The notes: generated by a model not told the origin, from the letters alone. DNA of 64,000 bases from Flavobacterium oreochromis (GCF_019565455.1 NZ_CP067377.1:3354001-3418000); one strand, 5' to 3'. Positions 1-8,715 are shown, counted from the first letter of the stretch. Translations and numbers: made by a program.

Positions 1-550
1 CTTGTATACGCACTTCTCTAGTTAAACGACGAACTGTTTCCATATTGTGCGATACAACTTCTGGATTAGCTTCTATAATTCTGTCTATATTACGTTCAAC
101 TCCCTGAAAATCGGGAATTAATGTTTCTAAAGTTGTCTGAGGATTCATCCTACGAATTGCCTTAATTGTCTCTGCCCAAATAATAGACCCCATATCTTTA
201 ATATCATCACGATCAACGCTAGTAATAACAGCATGTTTAATTTTCATGATTTTAATAGAACGTGCTACTTTTTCTGGTTCATCCCATTCAATGTCCTCTG
301 GACGTCCTGTTTTTACACCACAGAAACCACAAGATCTTGTACAAACATTTCCTAAAATCATAAAAGTAGCAGTCCCTTCTCCCCAACATTCTCCCATGTT
401 AGGACAACTTCCTGAAGTACAAATTGTATTAAGTTTATACTTATCTACCAATCCTCTAAGCTCTGTATATTTTTGACCAATAGGAAGTTTTACTTTAAGC
501 CATTTAGGTTTTCCTGTTGGGAGTATATTTGAAGTATTTATTGTATCCAT
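1..550 (-). CDS. lipA: Lipoyl synthase, 5' part (runs off the window)
   Basis: Radical SAM enzyme that inserts two sulfurs into octanoyl groups on lipoyl-domain proteins. Reading from ATG at 550, the first 183 codons are present and the C-terminus lies beyond base 1. Visible are the auxiliary-cluster cysteines of the family, [12 protein letters not shown] (C44, C49, C55), and the radical SAM motif CTRSCGFC (C70, C74, C77), followed by [10 protein letters not shown], as expected of LipA. There is no upstream partner on the same strand within the window. A lipoamide dehydrogenase gene lies at the far end of the window, but nothing links the two here. The identification rests on two diagnostic cysteine motifs and is secure. 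Confidence 0.95.
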   Translation of the reverse strand, partial: MDTINTSNILPTGKPKWLKVKLPIGQKYTELRGLVDKYKLNTICTSGSCPNMGECWGEGTATFMILGNVCTRSCGFCGVKTGRPEDIEWDEPEKVARSIKIMKIKHAVITSVDRDDIKDMGSIIWAETIKAIRRMNPQTTLETLIPDFQGVERNIDRIIEANPEVVSHNMETVRRLTREVRIQ

Positions 551-578
551 TCTTTGATTTATTTCGCTACAAAGATAA

Positions 579-920
579 TCATTGTTCTAAATAATAATAT
601 TTCGTCTCTGTGTTAAAATAAGCTAAAAATATCACCTCATCAAAAATACCTCTTTTTATAAAATCTTCATATAAATTTCTCCCTCTTTCCCTAATCCCAA
701 TTTTAAATTTACCAATATGAAGAAAAGGACTCAACGTAGTTAGTTTCACTTGAACTTTTTCACCTGGATTACAATATTTTTTATCTATAAATTCTTGAGG
801 AGCATCTCAGTCTCTACCATCATAAAAAAATTGCCCCCTGTACCCCGATGCTACAGCGGTTTTCCTTCCTCCTTCGGCTTCGGTTAAATAATAAATTTCG
901 GCTTCGAGGTGGGGTGTTGA
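579..920 (-). pseudogene. Relic of an EF-Tu domain III-like protein
   Basis: On the minus strand one frame reads LEAEIYYLTEAEGGRKTAV, SGYRGQFFYDGRD, a TGA stop (809-807), DAPQEFIDKKYCNPGEKV and then KFKIGIRERGRNL, ending at TGA 581-579. The EAEIY..LT..EGGR..., GYR.QF and IREGGR-type motifs are those of the third beta-barrel of elongation factor Tu. The internal stop falls where a tryptophan (TGG) would be expected from the flanking D-x-D context, and no start codon precedes the motif in frame. It is therefore a decayed gene, or the decayed end of a short EF-Tu-like paralogue, and not the real tuf gene. The GC-rich stretch at about 835-915 stands out from the AT-rich flanks. Confidence 0.6.
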
Positions 921-1034
921 AAATTATAATTCATTATTCAATTTCAAAATTCAAAGTTTTTGTATTTTCTCTAAAAAGGTAGGCTCATAATAAACTAGAG
1001 CCTACAAAAATTTCAATCGTAAATTCCTTTAATC

Positions 1035-1868
1035 TTATTTTCTACTTAAATATTTATACAAAAAAGACTCCTTTAAATAACGAATACATTCTTCTTTATT
1101 TTTCAAAACATCAAATACATTAATTTCATATTTTTGATTTCTGAATGAAAGATAGATTACAGTTGTTTTATCATTTTTAAATTCTATTTGTTCAATAGAA
1201 CCATTCATTTCTTCTAAAAATTTTTTAGCATCTTGGTTTTTTAAAATAGTTTCTGCAAGTTCTAACTCGTCATTACTCTGAGATCTCGTTGCCCAGTCTT
1301 TACACATTAAGTGATAATTGTATTCAAGAGCTCTTTTTATTAATTCAAAATTAGCTTTTTCATTATCTCCTAAATCATTATACAATCTATATTTTAAAAA
1401 AGCCAAATCTACTTTTTGGAAAATATAAGAAGTTAAACTTGTTGTATAAAAAACCAAATCATTATCTGCAATATTAGCATATTTTAATGCTTTTTGATAT
1501 CTTTTATTTTTGGCAAAAAAAGTTGCTAAGTTTGTTGTAGAATAGTACCTATAATTTTTAAATGGTTTTCCTATTTGGTTATTCAATGCTTTATCTTTTA
1601 CTTTTGATTTCTTTATTTTTTCATAAGCTTCCAATAACTTTTTTTCATTATTTGCCTCAATATAATACCATTGAATATTTTGCATCGTTGTGCCAAAAGT
1701 AGCCGTAGAATCATTAGCTTTTGAAATAATATCTTCCCAAACTCTAAGTGCCTTTTCTTTTTGCCCTTCGTTATAATATTTATTCCCTACATCAATTAAG
1801 GAATCTAAATCTGTTTGAGAATAAACACTCGTAACAAATAAGAATACAATAGCAATAATTTTCTTCAT
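1035..1868 (-). CDS. Secreted TPR-like hypothetical protein
   Basis: A protein of about 277 residues. It starts with a signal peptide, MKKIIAIVFLFVTSVYSQ, so the ATG at 1868 is preferred over an upstream ATG at 1892 that would add eight residues before the signal. The N-terminal third contains a tetratricopeptide-like helix pair (LIDVGNKYYNEGQKEKALRVWEDII). A second one lies mid-protein (ATFFAKNKRYQKALKYANIAD), which suggests a helical scaffold. The C-terminal part is a small domain without a recognised motif. The export signal places it in the periplasm or beyond. It is a single gene: the IS element begins about 50 bases upstream of its start and may separate it from its original promoter. 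Function unknown. Confidence 0.75.
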   Translation of the reverse strand: MKKIIAIVFLFVTSVYSQTDLDSLIDVGNKYYNEGQKEKALRVWEDIISKANDSTATFGTTMQNIQWYYIEANNEKKLLEAYEKIKKSKVKDKALNNQIGKPFKNYRYYSTTNLATFFAKNKRYQKALKYANIADNDLVFYTTSLTSYIFQKVDLAFLKYRLYNDLGDNEKANFELIKRALEYNYHLMCKDWATRSQSNDELELAETILKNQDAKKFLEEMNGSIEQIEFKNDKTTVIYLSFRNQKYEINVFDVLKNKEECIRYLKESFLYKYLSRK

Positions 1869-1909
1869 ACCTAATGACTTTAAAACGTACAAATCTATTC
1901 AAAAACAAT

Positions 1910-2839
1910 AATTAATTCAAGTTGCTAGTTGATTGATTTACTTAATTGTAATCCGAATACAAACAATGTTAGTTTTATTAGAAATCCATCCAAGGTAACA
2001 GTATGTATGGTTCTTGGAAATAATTTTTTAATATCGCTGATAGTTGTTTCTACTCTTTTTCTCATTTTTAATTTCTCTATTTTTTGTTCTAAAGTATCGA
2101 TTCTTTTGGAATTAGATTTTCGTTGAATTTTTAAAGAAATACATTTTCTTTCAAAAGCAGCATCTTCCAAACCATAATCTAAATAAGCACTATCGCCATA
2201 AATTGAGGCTTCAACAGGTAATTTATCTATCATTTTCCCAAGAGCTTTTGCATCAGCTGTTTTTCCTGGTGTGAAATGAAAAGCAATTGGAATTCCATCT
2301 TTTGTAGTTACTAATTGTACTTTAACTCCATAAAAATAATTTCTCATACTGGCTGTGTATCCTCTCCACTTCTTTTCTTTTACTATTTTACAATTTGCGA
2401 TTCTCATATTATTACATATAGCAACTGGAAAAGAATCAATGATATACTGCATTTCGCAGCAAAAATCTTTAAAATAACAACTTACAATTTCAAACAATTC
2501 ATAAAGAAGCTTCCCTATTTTATGAAGACGTCTGTTAAATCTGCTTTTTTCTAACATATTAGGAATAAATCCATATTGCTTCATAAATTGGATAGCGGAG
2601 CTATGATTACCATAAAAACTTGTTGAAGAAACAATTGCTGTTAGAATAATCTCGCTATCACTTACTTGTCTTCTTATATCTTCTTTATGGTTAATTCCTT
2701 GTAAAATATCATCAATTAAACAAAAAATTGAAATAATTTTGTCTTTGCAAAGCATTGGTTTTGTTTATTGGTCAGCAAAACAAATTTACTTAACCTTTGC
2801 TTTGTTTTTTAATTTCATAACTAGCAACTTGAATTAATT
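1910..2839. mobile_element. IS982-type insertion sequence with 8-bp target duplication
   Basis: The element spans 1918-2831 (914 bp). Its ends are perfect 13-bp inverted repeats: CAAGTTGCTAGTT at 1918-1930 and AACTAGCAACTTG at 2819-2831. Both flanks carry AATTAATT (1910-1917 and 2832-2839), an 8-bp duplication that happens to be palindromic, so the inverted repeats appear to run on to 22 bp. It contains one intact transposase gene on the minus strand. The intact ends, duplication and gene suggest a recent, possibly still mobile copy. Confidence 0.85.
1925..2755 (-). CDS. IS982-family DDE transposase
   Basis: A 276-residue transposase that should cut and join the ends of the surrounding insertion sequence. 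The central catalytic region reads IIDSFPVAICNNMRI, the usual IS982 context of the first Asp. It is followed by KKWRGYTASMRNYFYGVKVQL, IPIAFHFTPGKTADAKAL and the second Asp region ASIYGDSAYLDYGLED, with a downstream Glu within RVETTISDIKK. Length matches the family. It starts at ATG 2755 about 60 bases inside the right end and stops just inside the left inverted repeat. No frameshift or stop interrupts it, so the gene looks functional. Confidence 0.88.
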   Translation of the reverse strand: MLCKDKIISIFCLIDDILQGINHKEDIRRQVSDSEIILTAIVSSTSFYGNHSSAIQFMKQYGFIPNMLEKSRFNRRLHKIGKLLYELFEIVSCYFKDFCCEMQYIIDSFPVAICNNMRIANCKIVKEKKWRGYTASMRNYFYGVKVQLVTTKDGIPIAFHFTPGKTADAKALGKMIDKLPVEASIYGDSAYLDYGLEDAAFERKCISLKIQRKSNSKRIDTLEQKIEKLKMRKRVETTISDIKKLFPRTIHTVTLDGFLIKLTLFVFGLQLSKSIN

Positions 2840-2968
2840 ACTAGTGAACAAAATTGAAAATCTTTTCTGTATATGAAGGGAATTAATAACAACCTTTTTT
2901 CTTTAAAAAATCGATTAATTCTAAAAGTAATAGCATTTCAATGCTCTTAATTAATCTTTAATAATTTA

Positions 2969-3009
2969 AGGAATTAAGCTTTTAATTTATTAAGCAAAAC
3001 TTAATTCCT
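2969..3009. repeat. AT-rich inverted repeat downstream of the M1/ABC fusion gene
   Basis: AGGAATTAAG (2969-2978) and CTTAATTCCT (3000-3009) are perfect 10-base inverted repeats around a 21-base loop. They lie 113 bases past the stop of the minus-strand fusion gene. It could be a weak terminator, but there is no U-tract. The rest of 2840-3121 shows nothing recognisable. Confidence 0.4.
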
Positions 3010-3121
3010 AAATAATCTTAATGGTCGAATTAATTAAGCGTTTACACTAAAATTAAGAGTGGCGAGTAATTTATCAAAGTGCTGAATATTATAGAAATAA
3101 GCCCAAAAAACTCTTAAAATT

Positions 3122-6100
3122 CTACTTCTCAAACAACTTCCCTATCTTTTTATGCCATTTTTTATCGGCAACGGCATACACTTCCGTCAGGAAATCGGTA
3201 GAAACAGGGTGGTAAGAATTATTTTTATACTTGTTTAAAAAATTACGCAAAGCAATATTCACTTTTTCTTCCCCTATCCATTGCGTAAGTTGGTACATAA
3301 CCACAGCTCCTTTTGAATAAGAAATATGAGGCATTTCGGGAGTAGTTTTAATCAACGGAAGATCTCCTTCAAAGCCTTTTTCATTTTCATAAATATCCTT
3401 ATGCATCGCAACCGATTTTGCTACTCGGGGTTTCCCATACATTTTTTTAAGTAACATTAGTTCAGTGTACATCGCTAGAGTTTCGGTGAGCAAAGGACTT
3501 CCTTCTCGGTTGTCTGGATCTATTTGAGCATTGCCCCACCACTGATGCGCTAGTTCGTGTCCTGCTAATTCGTTTATCACATCTTGCTGCTCATCGGCAG
3601 TAATATCGCAGTGAAATGCCATATTTTCAACCATATAAATCGTAGCTGGATAAGCTGTGGCATTAAATCCATTTGTAAAGCTTGAAATCTCGGCAAACCG
3701 AATCGTATCATAAGGATAAACTCCAAAATTCTTCTGACAATAATCCAGCGTAATTTTTGCATTTTTAATTAAATGAGCTACATTTTGATAATGATTAGGG
3801 TGATATAAAACCTCAATCATTTTACCTTTATGACGTTCTTTTTTAACCGCATAATCTGCCGACGAAATGGCAAATCTAAAAGGAATTTGATTGGCTTTGT
3901 ACAGCATCCTTTTACGATTGTTTTCTCGAATTGTTTCTACTAATTGCCCCACTCCTACCGCTGTTTGGTTTCCATCAGTGGTAATGGTCATTTCTAAATC
4001 AATCATTTCATTGCGTAAAGTTTTGGGGGCTTCTAACTTCAGTAATGCCGTTGGATTTCCTAAACCCAATCGTTTTCTCTCTACTTTATCTTCAATTTCG
4101 TTACTGCTATCGTATCCTATTTGCGGGTAATAACGACTAATACGCATAAAACTTCCGTTTTCTACAATTGCATTAAAAGATTGATGGTTATTCACGGGAT
4201 GCCATTGGTAGAAAATCGTAAAATCAAATTGCAAAGACTCTTTTGGTTGGAGGGCTTTGTCTAAATTTATGATTTGGCGGTGTTGGGTTACTTTTTGTTG
4301 GTTGGAAGAACTAGTTACTATCGCTTTTTCAATTGTAAAATCTTCTTGAAAATTGAACGCCACTTTTTCAATGGGTTTATTGGTTTTATTTTCAAGCCAA
4401 TACGTTCCGTGTATTCGGTAGGCATTAGAGGTTGGAAACAAATCTACTTGGGTAAGTACTTTAGTAATGGTAGGTTGCGGCATTTTTTGAAAAATTCGGA
4501 ACTGCTTTTCATATTGGGCTTGTGCCAAAAGTTGCGCTTCTTTGTCTTTAGGTTGGTACGCTTTTATTACCTGAAAACCCAACCAAAAACTGCAAACTAT
4601 TCCTAAAATTAAAACCCCTAAAAAACGGAAACTTCGAAATTTTTCTTTGGTGAGTTTGCTACTATAAATCAATACAAAAACTATCGAAAACCCAAAAAGC
4701 AATCGCTGGATGAATGCCCATTCATAGCTTCCAAAACCATTCATACCGCTATAATCGGCATTTAGTGTATATAAAAATTTAAGCAACGGATGCGTAATAA
4801 TTACTTTTCCTAAACTGGTGGTCATCAGTACTAAAACAATTGCCGATACTGCCAATGCAACATAACGCTGTGGTATCATCCGCTGAAAAACAAGCGCAAT
4901 TCCGCTCACTAATACCAAAGGGAAAGTCGTAAAAATAAATAATCGACTATAGACAGCGATTTCGATTGGATAATGATAAAACCATTGAAATATCATTCCT
5001 TCAATACCTAAAATAACTGACAACAAAATAGCCACTAGAGATAAAGTACACCATAAAGTCGAGAATCGCAAAGTACTATGCGCTGTAGTATTTTCAAAAA
5101 AATTAAATTGGGAAACTTGACTACGCCAATACAAATCGTGCGCATAAAATGTTATAGCCAATACACCTAATCCGTAAAAATTTTGGATAATTGTTGATAA
5201 GATCAGCCCTGAAGTAGCATAACGTTGTGGGATGCGAATTCCTTTTTCAATTTCGGCATACATTTCCATTCCAACAGCAAAAAGCAAACTCAGTACAATT
5301 ACGACAAACGGAATTCCTTTTAAAACATATTTTAAATTTAGTTGCACGAAAGAAAAAAAAGCTTGTCGTTGGGCTTTGAAATCATAAGCTGTTTTCGCAT
5401 TAGGAATAATTATAAAATTGGTTTTAGAAACGATTTCTACTGCTTTTTTGACTTTACTTTTTGACTGAGGTTGCCAATTGAATCGCTTAATCACCCAATA
5501 AAGACTACCTAAACATAAAAGGGCAATCACCAATCTATTTCCTAATAAAATTCCAGTCAAAGAAAGTAATTCGCTATTTTTTTCACCGACCGATAAACCT
5601 GCTGTTTGATAAAAAAAGGCTGAAATCCCAAAAGGATCAAGTATTGCCGACCACATTTGTGTGCTTTCTGATTGTGGCATTTGATTGGCCATAAAAGGCG
5701 AACCTGAAAACACCAAGGCAACCATATAAAGTACATACAAAAGCAATCCGCTTACATAAACCAGCATTTTATTTTGGGTTAACCACGACACTAAAGTTGT
5801 TGTTACTGCCACAAGTAAAACATTAACTATTGTAAGCGTTACGAAAGGCAATACAAAATACAACAGATGAAAACCTGCATCTTTTGAACCTGTTGCTGAT
5901 AATGTTCTACCTATAAAAAAACTCAACGCAAACAAAGAAGTGTAAATAACACTAATACTGAAAATGGAAAAGAATCGGCTCCATAAGAATTGTGTTTTAG
6001 GAATGGGCAGCGAAAAATAAATAAGTTCAAAATGATTATCTTTTTCTTTCATTGCCATTTGTGCAGTAAAAAAAGTACCAAAGAAAATACCTGTCAAACT

Positions 6101-6274
6101 CAAAAAACCTGTAATAAATGCAACTTGATAACTTCCGTTATAACACAAACCTTCACTTAAAGTAAATCGGGCTGCTTTCCCTGCAAAAATCCCAAAACCA
6201 ACCAGAATCAGTATTCCTAAAAGAGATTTTTTAGTCAAATACGATTTCAAATCAAATGTAATCACGCTTTTCAT
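3122..6274 (-). CDS. ABC-2 type permease fused to an M1 family aminopeptidase
   Basis: A 1050-residue fusion. The N-terminal half (about 1-580) has some twelve hydrophobic segments in two sets and resembles an ABC-2 export permease (KSVITFDLKSYLTKKSLLGI, EKDNHFELIYFSLPIPKTQFLWSRF). The C-terminal part (about 600-1050) is an M1 zinc peptidase with HELAHQWWGN, giving HExxH at residues 906-910, and a downstream ETLAMY whose Glu (931) is the likely third zinc ligand, two residues further away than in classical M1 enzymes. SYSKGAVVMYQL also fits the family. It overlaps the ATPase gene by four bases (ATGA), so the two form one transporter. The substrate is unknown; export coupled to peptide processing is an inference. 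Fusions of this kind are typical of Bacteroidota. Confidence 0.9.
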   Translation of the reverse strand: MKSVITFDLKSYLTKKSLLGILILVGFGIFAGKAARFTLSEGLCYNGSYQVAFITGFLSLTGIFFGTFFTAQMAMKEKDNHFELIYFSLPIPKTQFLWSRFFSIFSISVIYTSLFALSFFIGRTLSATGSKDAGFHLLYFVLPFVTLTIVNVLLVAVTTTLVSWLTQNKMLVYVSGLLLYVLYMVALVFSGSPFMANQMPQSESTQMWSAILDPFGISAFFYQTAGLSVGEKNSELLSLTGILLGNRLVIALLCLGSLYWVIKRFNWQPQSKSKVKKAVEIVSKTNFIIIPNAKTAYDFKAQRQAFFSFVQLNLKYVLKGIPFVVIVLSLLFAVGMEMYAEIEKGIRIPQRYATSGLILSTIIQNFYGLGVLAITFYAHDLYWRSQVSQFNFFENTTAHSTLRFSTLWCTLSLVAILLSVILGIEGMIFQWFYHYPIEIAVYSRLFIFTTFPLVLVSGIALVFQRMIPQRYVALAVSAIVLVLMTTSLGKVIITHPLLKFLYTLNADYSGMNGFGSYEWAFIQRLLFGFSIVFVLIYSSKLTKEKFRSFRFLGVLILGIVCSFWLGFQVIKAYQPKDKEAQLLAQAQYEKQFRIFQKMPQPTITKVLTQVDLFPTSNAYRIHGTYWLENKTNKPIEKVAFNFQEDFTIEKAIVTSSSNQQKVTQHRQIINLDKALQPKESLQFDFTIFYQWHPVNNHQSFNAIVENGSFMRISRYYPQIGYDSSNEIEDKVERKRLGLGNPTALLKLEAPKTLRNEMIDLEMTITTDGNQTAVGVGQLVETIRENNRKRMLYKANQIPFRFAISSADYAVKKERHKGKMIEVLYHPNHYQNVAHLIKNAKITLDYCQKNFGVYPYDTIRFAEISSFTNGFNATAYPATIYMVENMAFHCDITADEQQDVINELAGHELAHQWWGNAQIDPDNREGSPLLTETLAMYTELMLLKKMYGKPRVAKSVAMHKDIYENEKGFEGDLPLIKTTPEMPHISYSKGAVVMYQLTQWIGEEKVNIALRNFLNKYKNNSYHPVSTDFLTEVYAVADKKWHKKIGKLFEK

Positions 6275-7151
6275 TTCTCGATCGTTTTAGTGTGTAACTG
6301 ATAAAAATAAACTTCCTCGAGTGTGGGTTGCACAGCTTCAAATTGAGGTAAAACCTCTTCCGAAACTACTTGAGCATACAACTGTCCCCCTGCATATTGC
6401 GAAGAAATCATTTGGAAATCTTTTTGAAAAGAGGTTTGTTCATTGGGACTGATTTTCTTACGCCAAATTTTACCTTCTAAATCTCTAACCAAATCATTAG
6501 GACTTCCTTGAAGAATTACTTTTCCGCCTTTGATAATAGCCATTTGGGCGCATAAATGTTGGACATCTTCTACCAAGTGGGTGGAAAGAATGATAATTTT
6601 TTCGTTGCCAATTTCGGCTAACAAACCATTAAACCGATTACGCTCTTCGGGATCCAAACCCGCTGTAGGTTCATCTACAATAATAATTGATGGATTCCCT
6701 AACAAGGCTTGGGCTACTCCAAATCGCTGACGCATTCCTCCTGAAAATGTCGCCACTTCTTTGTTTCGGTGTGCAGTTAAATTGACTTTTTCCAATAAGG
6801 CCAAAATTTGATTTTTGCGTTCTTTTTATCGGATACCCCTTTTAAAATAGCCAAATGATTCAACAAATCATAAGCCGAAACTTTAGGATATACTCCAAAA
6901 TCCTGAGGCAAAAATCCAAGACGTTCCTGAAGGTATCTTGGGTTTTCAAGTACATTGACCCCATTGAAAAAAATTTCCCCCGAATCGACACATTGCAAGC
7001 CGACTATAGTTCGCATTAAACTCGACTTTCCAGCCCCATTAGGCCCTAATAAACCAAACATTCCGTTGGTAATTTCAAGCGATACCTCCTGTAAAGCTTG
7101 CACTCCGTTACTGTACGTTTTTTGGAGATTTTTGATGATTAAACTGTTCAT
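6271..7151 (-). CDS. ABC transporter ATP-binding protein (frameshifted)
   Basis: Reconstructed from ATG 7151. The first part carries Walker A (LLGPNGAGKSS) and the Q-loop region (LGFLPQDFGVYPKVSAYDLL). After a one-base loss in the T-run at 6823-6827 the frame continues with NLTAHRNKEVATFSGGMRQR (ABC signature SGGMRQR), Walker B (IIIVDEPTAGLDP) and the switch histidine (STHLVED). The span of 881 bases is one short of a multiple of three. The restored protein would be about 293 residues, normal for the family. The stop overlaps the start of the permease/M1 fusion, so it should energise that exporter. As written the sequence gives a truncated, inactive product; a homopolymer error is likely. Confidence 0.85.
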
Positions 7152-7183
7152 TTTTTGATGATTTATGATGATTGTTGTTTTAC

Positions 7184-7228
7184 ACCTGACAGGTTTTTGA
7201 AACCCGACAAGTATAAAACCTGTCAGGT
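7184..7228. repeat. Paired palindromic repeat ACCTGACAGGT/ACCTGTCAGGT
   Basis: ACCTGACAGGT (7184-7194) and ACCTGTCAGGT (7218-7228) are reverse complements and each is itself nearly palindromic. They sit just upstream of the ABC ATPase start, between it and the XRE gene. This may be a small repeat-family element or a binding site for a dimeric regulator. Confidence 0.5.
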
Positions 7229-7289
7229 TTAAGCAAAACACTCCCTATCGGGCTTTCACCGATGTTTGCATTTTACCAATAAACTCTTA

Positions 7290-7496
7290 TTATTCAGCTA
7301 CATACTCTATAATGTCACCAGGCTGACAATCGAGTGCTTTACAAATAGCTTCGAGAGTATCAAACCGAAGCCCCTTAGCTTTTCCCGTTTTGAGTATGGA
7401 TAAATTCACGGTAGTAATACCTACTTTTTCAGCTAGCTCCTTCGATTGCATTTTTCGTTTGGCAAGCATCACATCTATATTTACAATAATAGGCAT
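7290..7496 (-). CDS. XRE-family HTH transcriptional regulator (YozG-like)
   Basis: A 68-residue single-domain Cro/C1-type helix-turn-helix protein. KSKELAEKVGITTVNLSILKTG-like helices occupy about residues 17-38 (here QSKELAEKVGITTVNLSIL), followed by FDTLEAICKALDCQPGDIIEY, the standard C-terminal end of this small subfamily. It lies three bases downstream of a DUF2975 membrane protein gene. This pairing recurs in many genomes, and the two presumably act as one regulatory module. The target is unknown. Confidence 0.88.
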   Translation of the reverse strand: MPIIVNIDVMLAKRKMQSKELAEKVGITTVNLSILKTGKAKGLRFDTLEAICKALDCQPGDIIEYVAE

Positions 7497-7499
7497 AAC

Positions 7500-8015
7500 T
7501 TAAATGTATAAATCTTGTTCGTTTTGCAAATGTACACCTTGCGCAAAAATAGCATACATAAAAAGAATAAAGACGCCCATAATAGCGTGAGCAATAACCA
7601 TTACTAAAAACGGAAAATCTTCTATTGACACCACCGCCCAAACGATGATTAACAAAGGATAAACAATCAAATTAAATAAATAAAAATACTTTAAGTTGGT
7701 CATTCCTTGCACAGTAAACAAACGCTCCTGTTTAAAGGTACTAAAAACACCACTCAGCACCCAAAAAAACAAACCATAAAGGCCTATTCCTAAAACCATT
7801 TCTGTTACATAGTTAAAAGTAAACTCCGTTCCCAATAAAAGAGGAAAATCCGAAAAAGGTAAATTAATCGCAAAACGTTTCGCATCAAGCATTTGCAAAT
7901 TGGGTAATTTAAACAAGGTACTCACTAACACAAATAACGAAGTAAGTAGATACCCAACTGCCACTATTCGTACTATATAAAAAAGAAATTGGGCTATTAT
8001 TTTTACTAATTTCAT
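7500..8015 (-). CDS. DUF2975 integral membrane protein
   Basis: A 171-residue protein with four predicted membrane spans: residues about 8-32, 69-91, 108-130 and 138-160. The family features are the second half, with LKYFYLFNLIVYPLLIIVW, and the C-terminal IFAQGVHLQNEQDLYI, which is typical of DUF2975 (xxGxxLxxEQDLxI). It is the first gene of a two-gene unit with the XRE regulator three bases downstream. The biochemical role is not established; a membrane sensor or partner for the regulator is an inference from the conserved pairing. Confidence 0.82.
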   Translation of the reverse strand: MKLVKIIAQFLFYIVRIVAVGYLLTSLFVLVSTLFKLPNLQMLDAKRFAINLPFSDFPLLLGTEFTFNYVTEMVLGIGLYGLFFWVLSGVFSTFKQERLFTVQGMTNLKYFYLFNLIVYPLLIIVWAVVSIEDFPFLVMVIAHAIMGVFILFMYAIFAQGVHLQNEQDLYI

Positions 8016-8151
8016 ATTCGATTTATTTTAATTAACACTACAAATATAATAATTAATTAAAATAAAACGATAATTTTTTAAAATATTTACATAACAAAAT
8101 TTCATTTGAAAATATTATTTATATTTATAAAAAAATCAAATTCAAGGGAAT

Positions 8152-8511
8152 ATGTTAAAAATTGATAATATTGAAATAACCGATGAAAAGTTATCTGGTA
8201 ATTGTTGTGGAAAAGAGAAAAACTACAAATGTTATAACTTAACTGAATTTAATGCAAAAAATTCAAAAATAGAAATTGACAACGCTATAATAGCTGTTAG
8301 TTATTTTCCAGACAAGAATATGTCCGAAAAACTTTTCTTTGCAGAATATTTTACAGATTACAACAATTTCAAGAAAATTGACAAAGTTTTTCCAAATTTC
8401 CATACTAAAATAATACCTTTAAAAGGGGATGATTTAAAACAAATAGATAAAATAATACAAGATTTAGAAAAAACTTTTTTAAAAAAATATTTTTGGATAT
8501 TAAAAAAATAA
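8152..8511 (+). CDS. Small cytoplasmic hypothetical protein
   Basis: A 119-residue protein with no signal peptide and no membrane segment. It begins MLKIDNIEITDEKLSGNCCGKE, with a CC pair near residues 18-19 and another Cys at residue 27, and ends in a lysine-rich helix. No family was recognised. It precedes the trp operon, and the trp promoter overlaps its last codons. Low GC and no frameshift. The length, the ATG and an absence of overlapping alternatives support it as a real gene, but with modest certainty. Confidence 0.6.
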   Translation: MLKIDNIEITDEKLSGNCCGKEKNYKCYNLTEFNAKNSKIEIDNAIIAVSYFPDKNMSEKLFFAEYFTDYNNFKKIDKVFPNFHTKIIPLKGDDLKQIDKIIQDLEKTFLKKYFWILKK

Positions 8512-8524
8512 TTCTATACATTTG
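8492..8524 (+). promoter_or_regulatory. Putative trp operon promoter
   Basis: TTTG (8492-8495), a 21-base spacer and TACATTTG (8517-8524) match the Bacteroidota consensus TTTG...TAnnTTTG with proper spacing. They lie just upstream of the leader peptide. The -33 element falls inside the 3' end of the preceding gene. Confidence 0.6.
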
Positions 8525-8551
8525 CAACATACAAAACGTACACATAAAAAA

Positions 8552-8608
8552 ATGCAAAATATTTTAAACAATACTTGGTGGTGGAACAACTTACGTCAAA
8601 CGTCGTGA
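8552..8608 (+). CDS. trpL: trp operon leader peptide with three consecutive Trp codons
   Basis: An 18-codon reading frame, MQNILNNTWWWNNLRQTS, starts at ATG 8552 and stops at TGA 8606-8608. Codons 9-11 (8576-8584) are TGG TGG TGG. Its position between the promoter and a terminator hairpin upstream of trpE makes it a transcription attenuation leader: scarce charged tRNA-Trp would stall the ribosome on these codons. The stop codon lies inside a segment that can pair with the terminator region. No other protein-level function is expected. Confidence 0.88.
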   Translation: MQNILNNTWWWNNLRQTS

Positions 8609-8680
8609 GCGGTACCAGCTATGTAAAGTTTAAATAAACATATACAATAAAGGCTTGTCAATCACGACAAGCCTTTTTTT
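8602..8680 (+). terminator. trp attenuator: terminator hairpin and competing antiterminator
   Basis: The terminator stem is AAGGCTTGTC (8650-8659) with GACAAGCCTT (8666-8675), a 6-base loop and a T-run to 8680. A competing pairing exists: GTCGTGA at 8602-8608, the end of trpL including its stop, is fully complementary to TCACGAC at 8662-8668 in the loop and 3' arm. A ribosome stalled at the Trp codons would leave 8602-8608 free and block the terminator. A ribosome reaching the stop would cover it and allow termination. The mechanism is inferred from these pairings and the known logic of trp attenuation. Confidence 0.82.
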
Positions 8681-8715
8681 ATTGATTAAATTTTAAAAAA
8701 TTGAAACAAACATCT

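Noticed and set aside
1929..2554. Plus-strand open frames inside the IS element
   Set aside because: They are antisense shadows of the transposase gene and lack family features.
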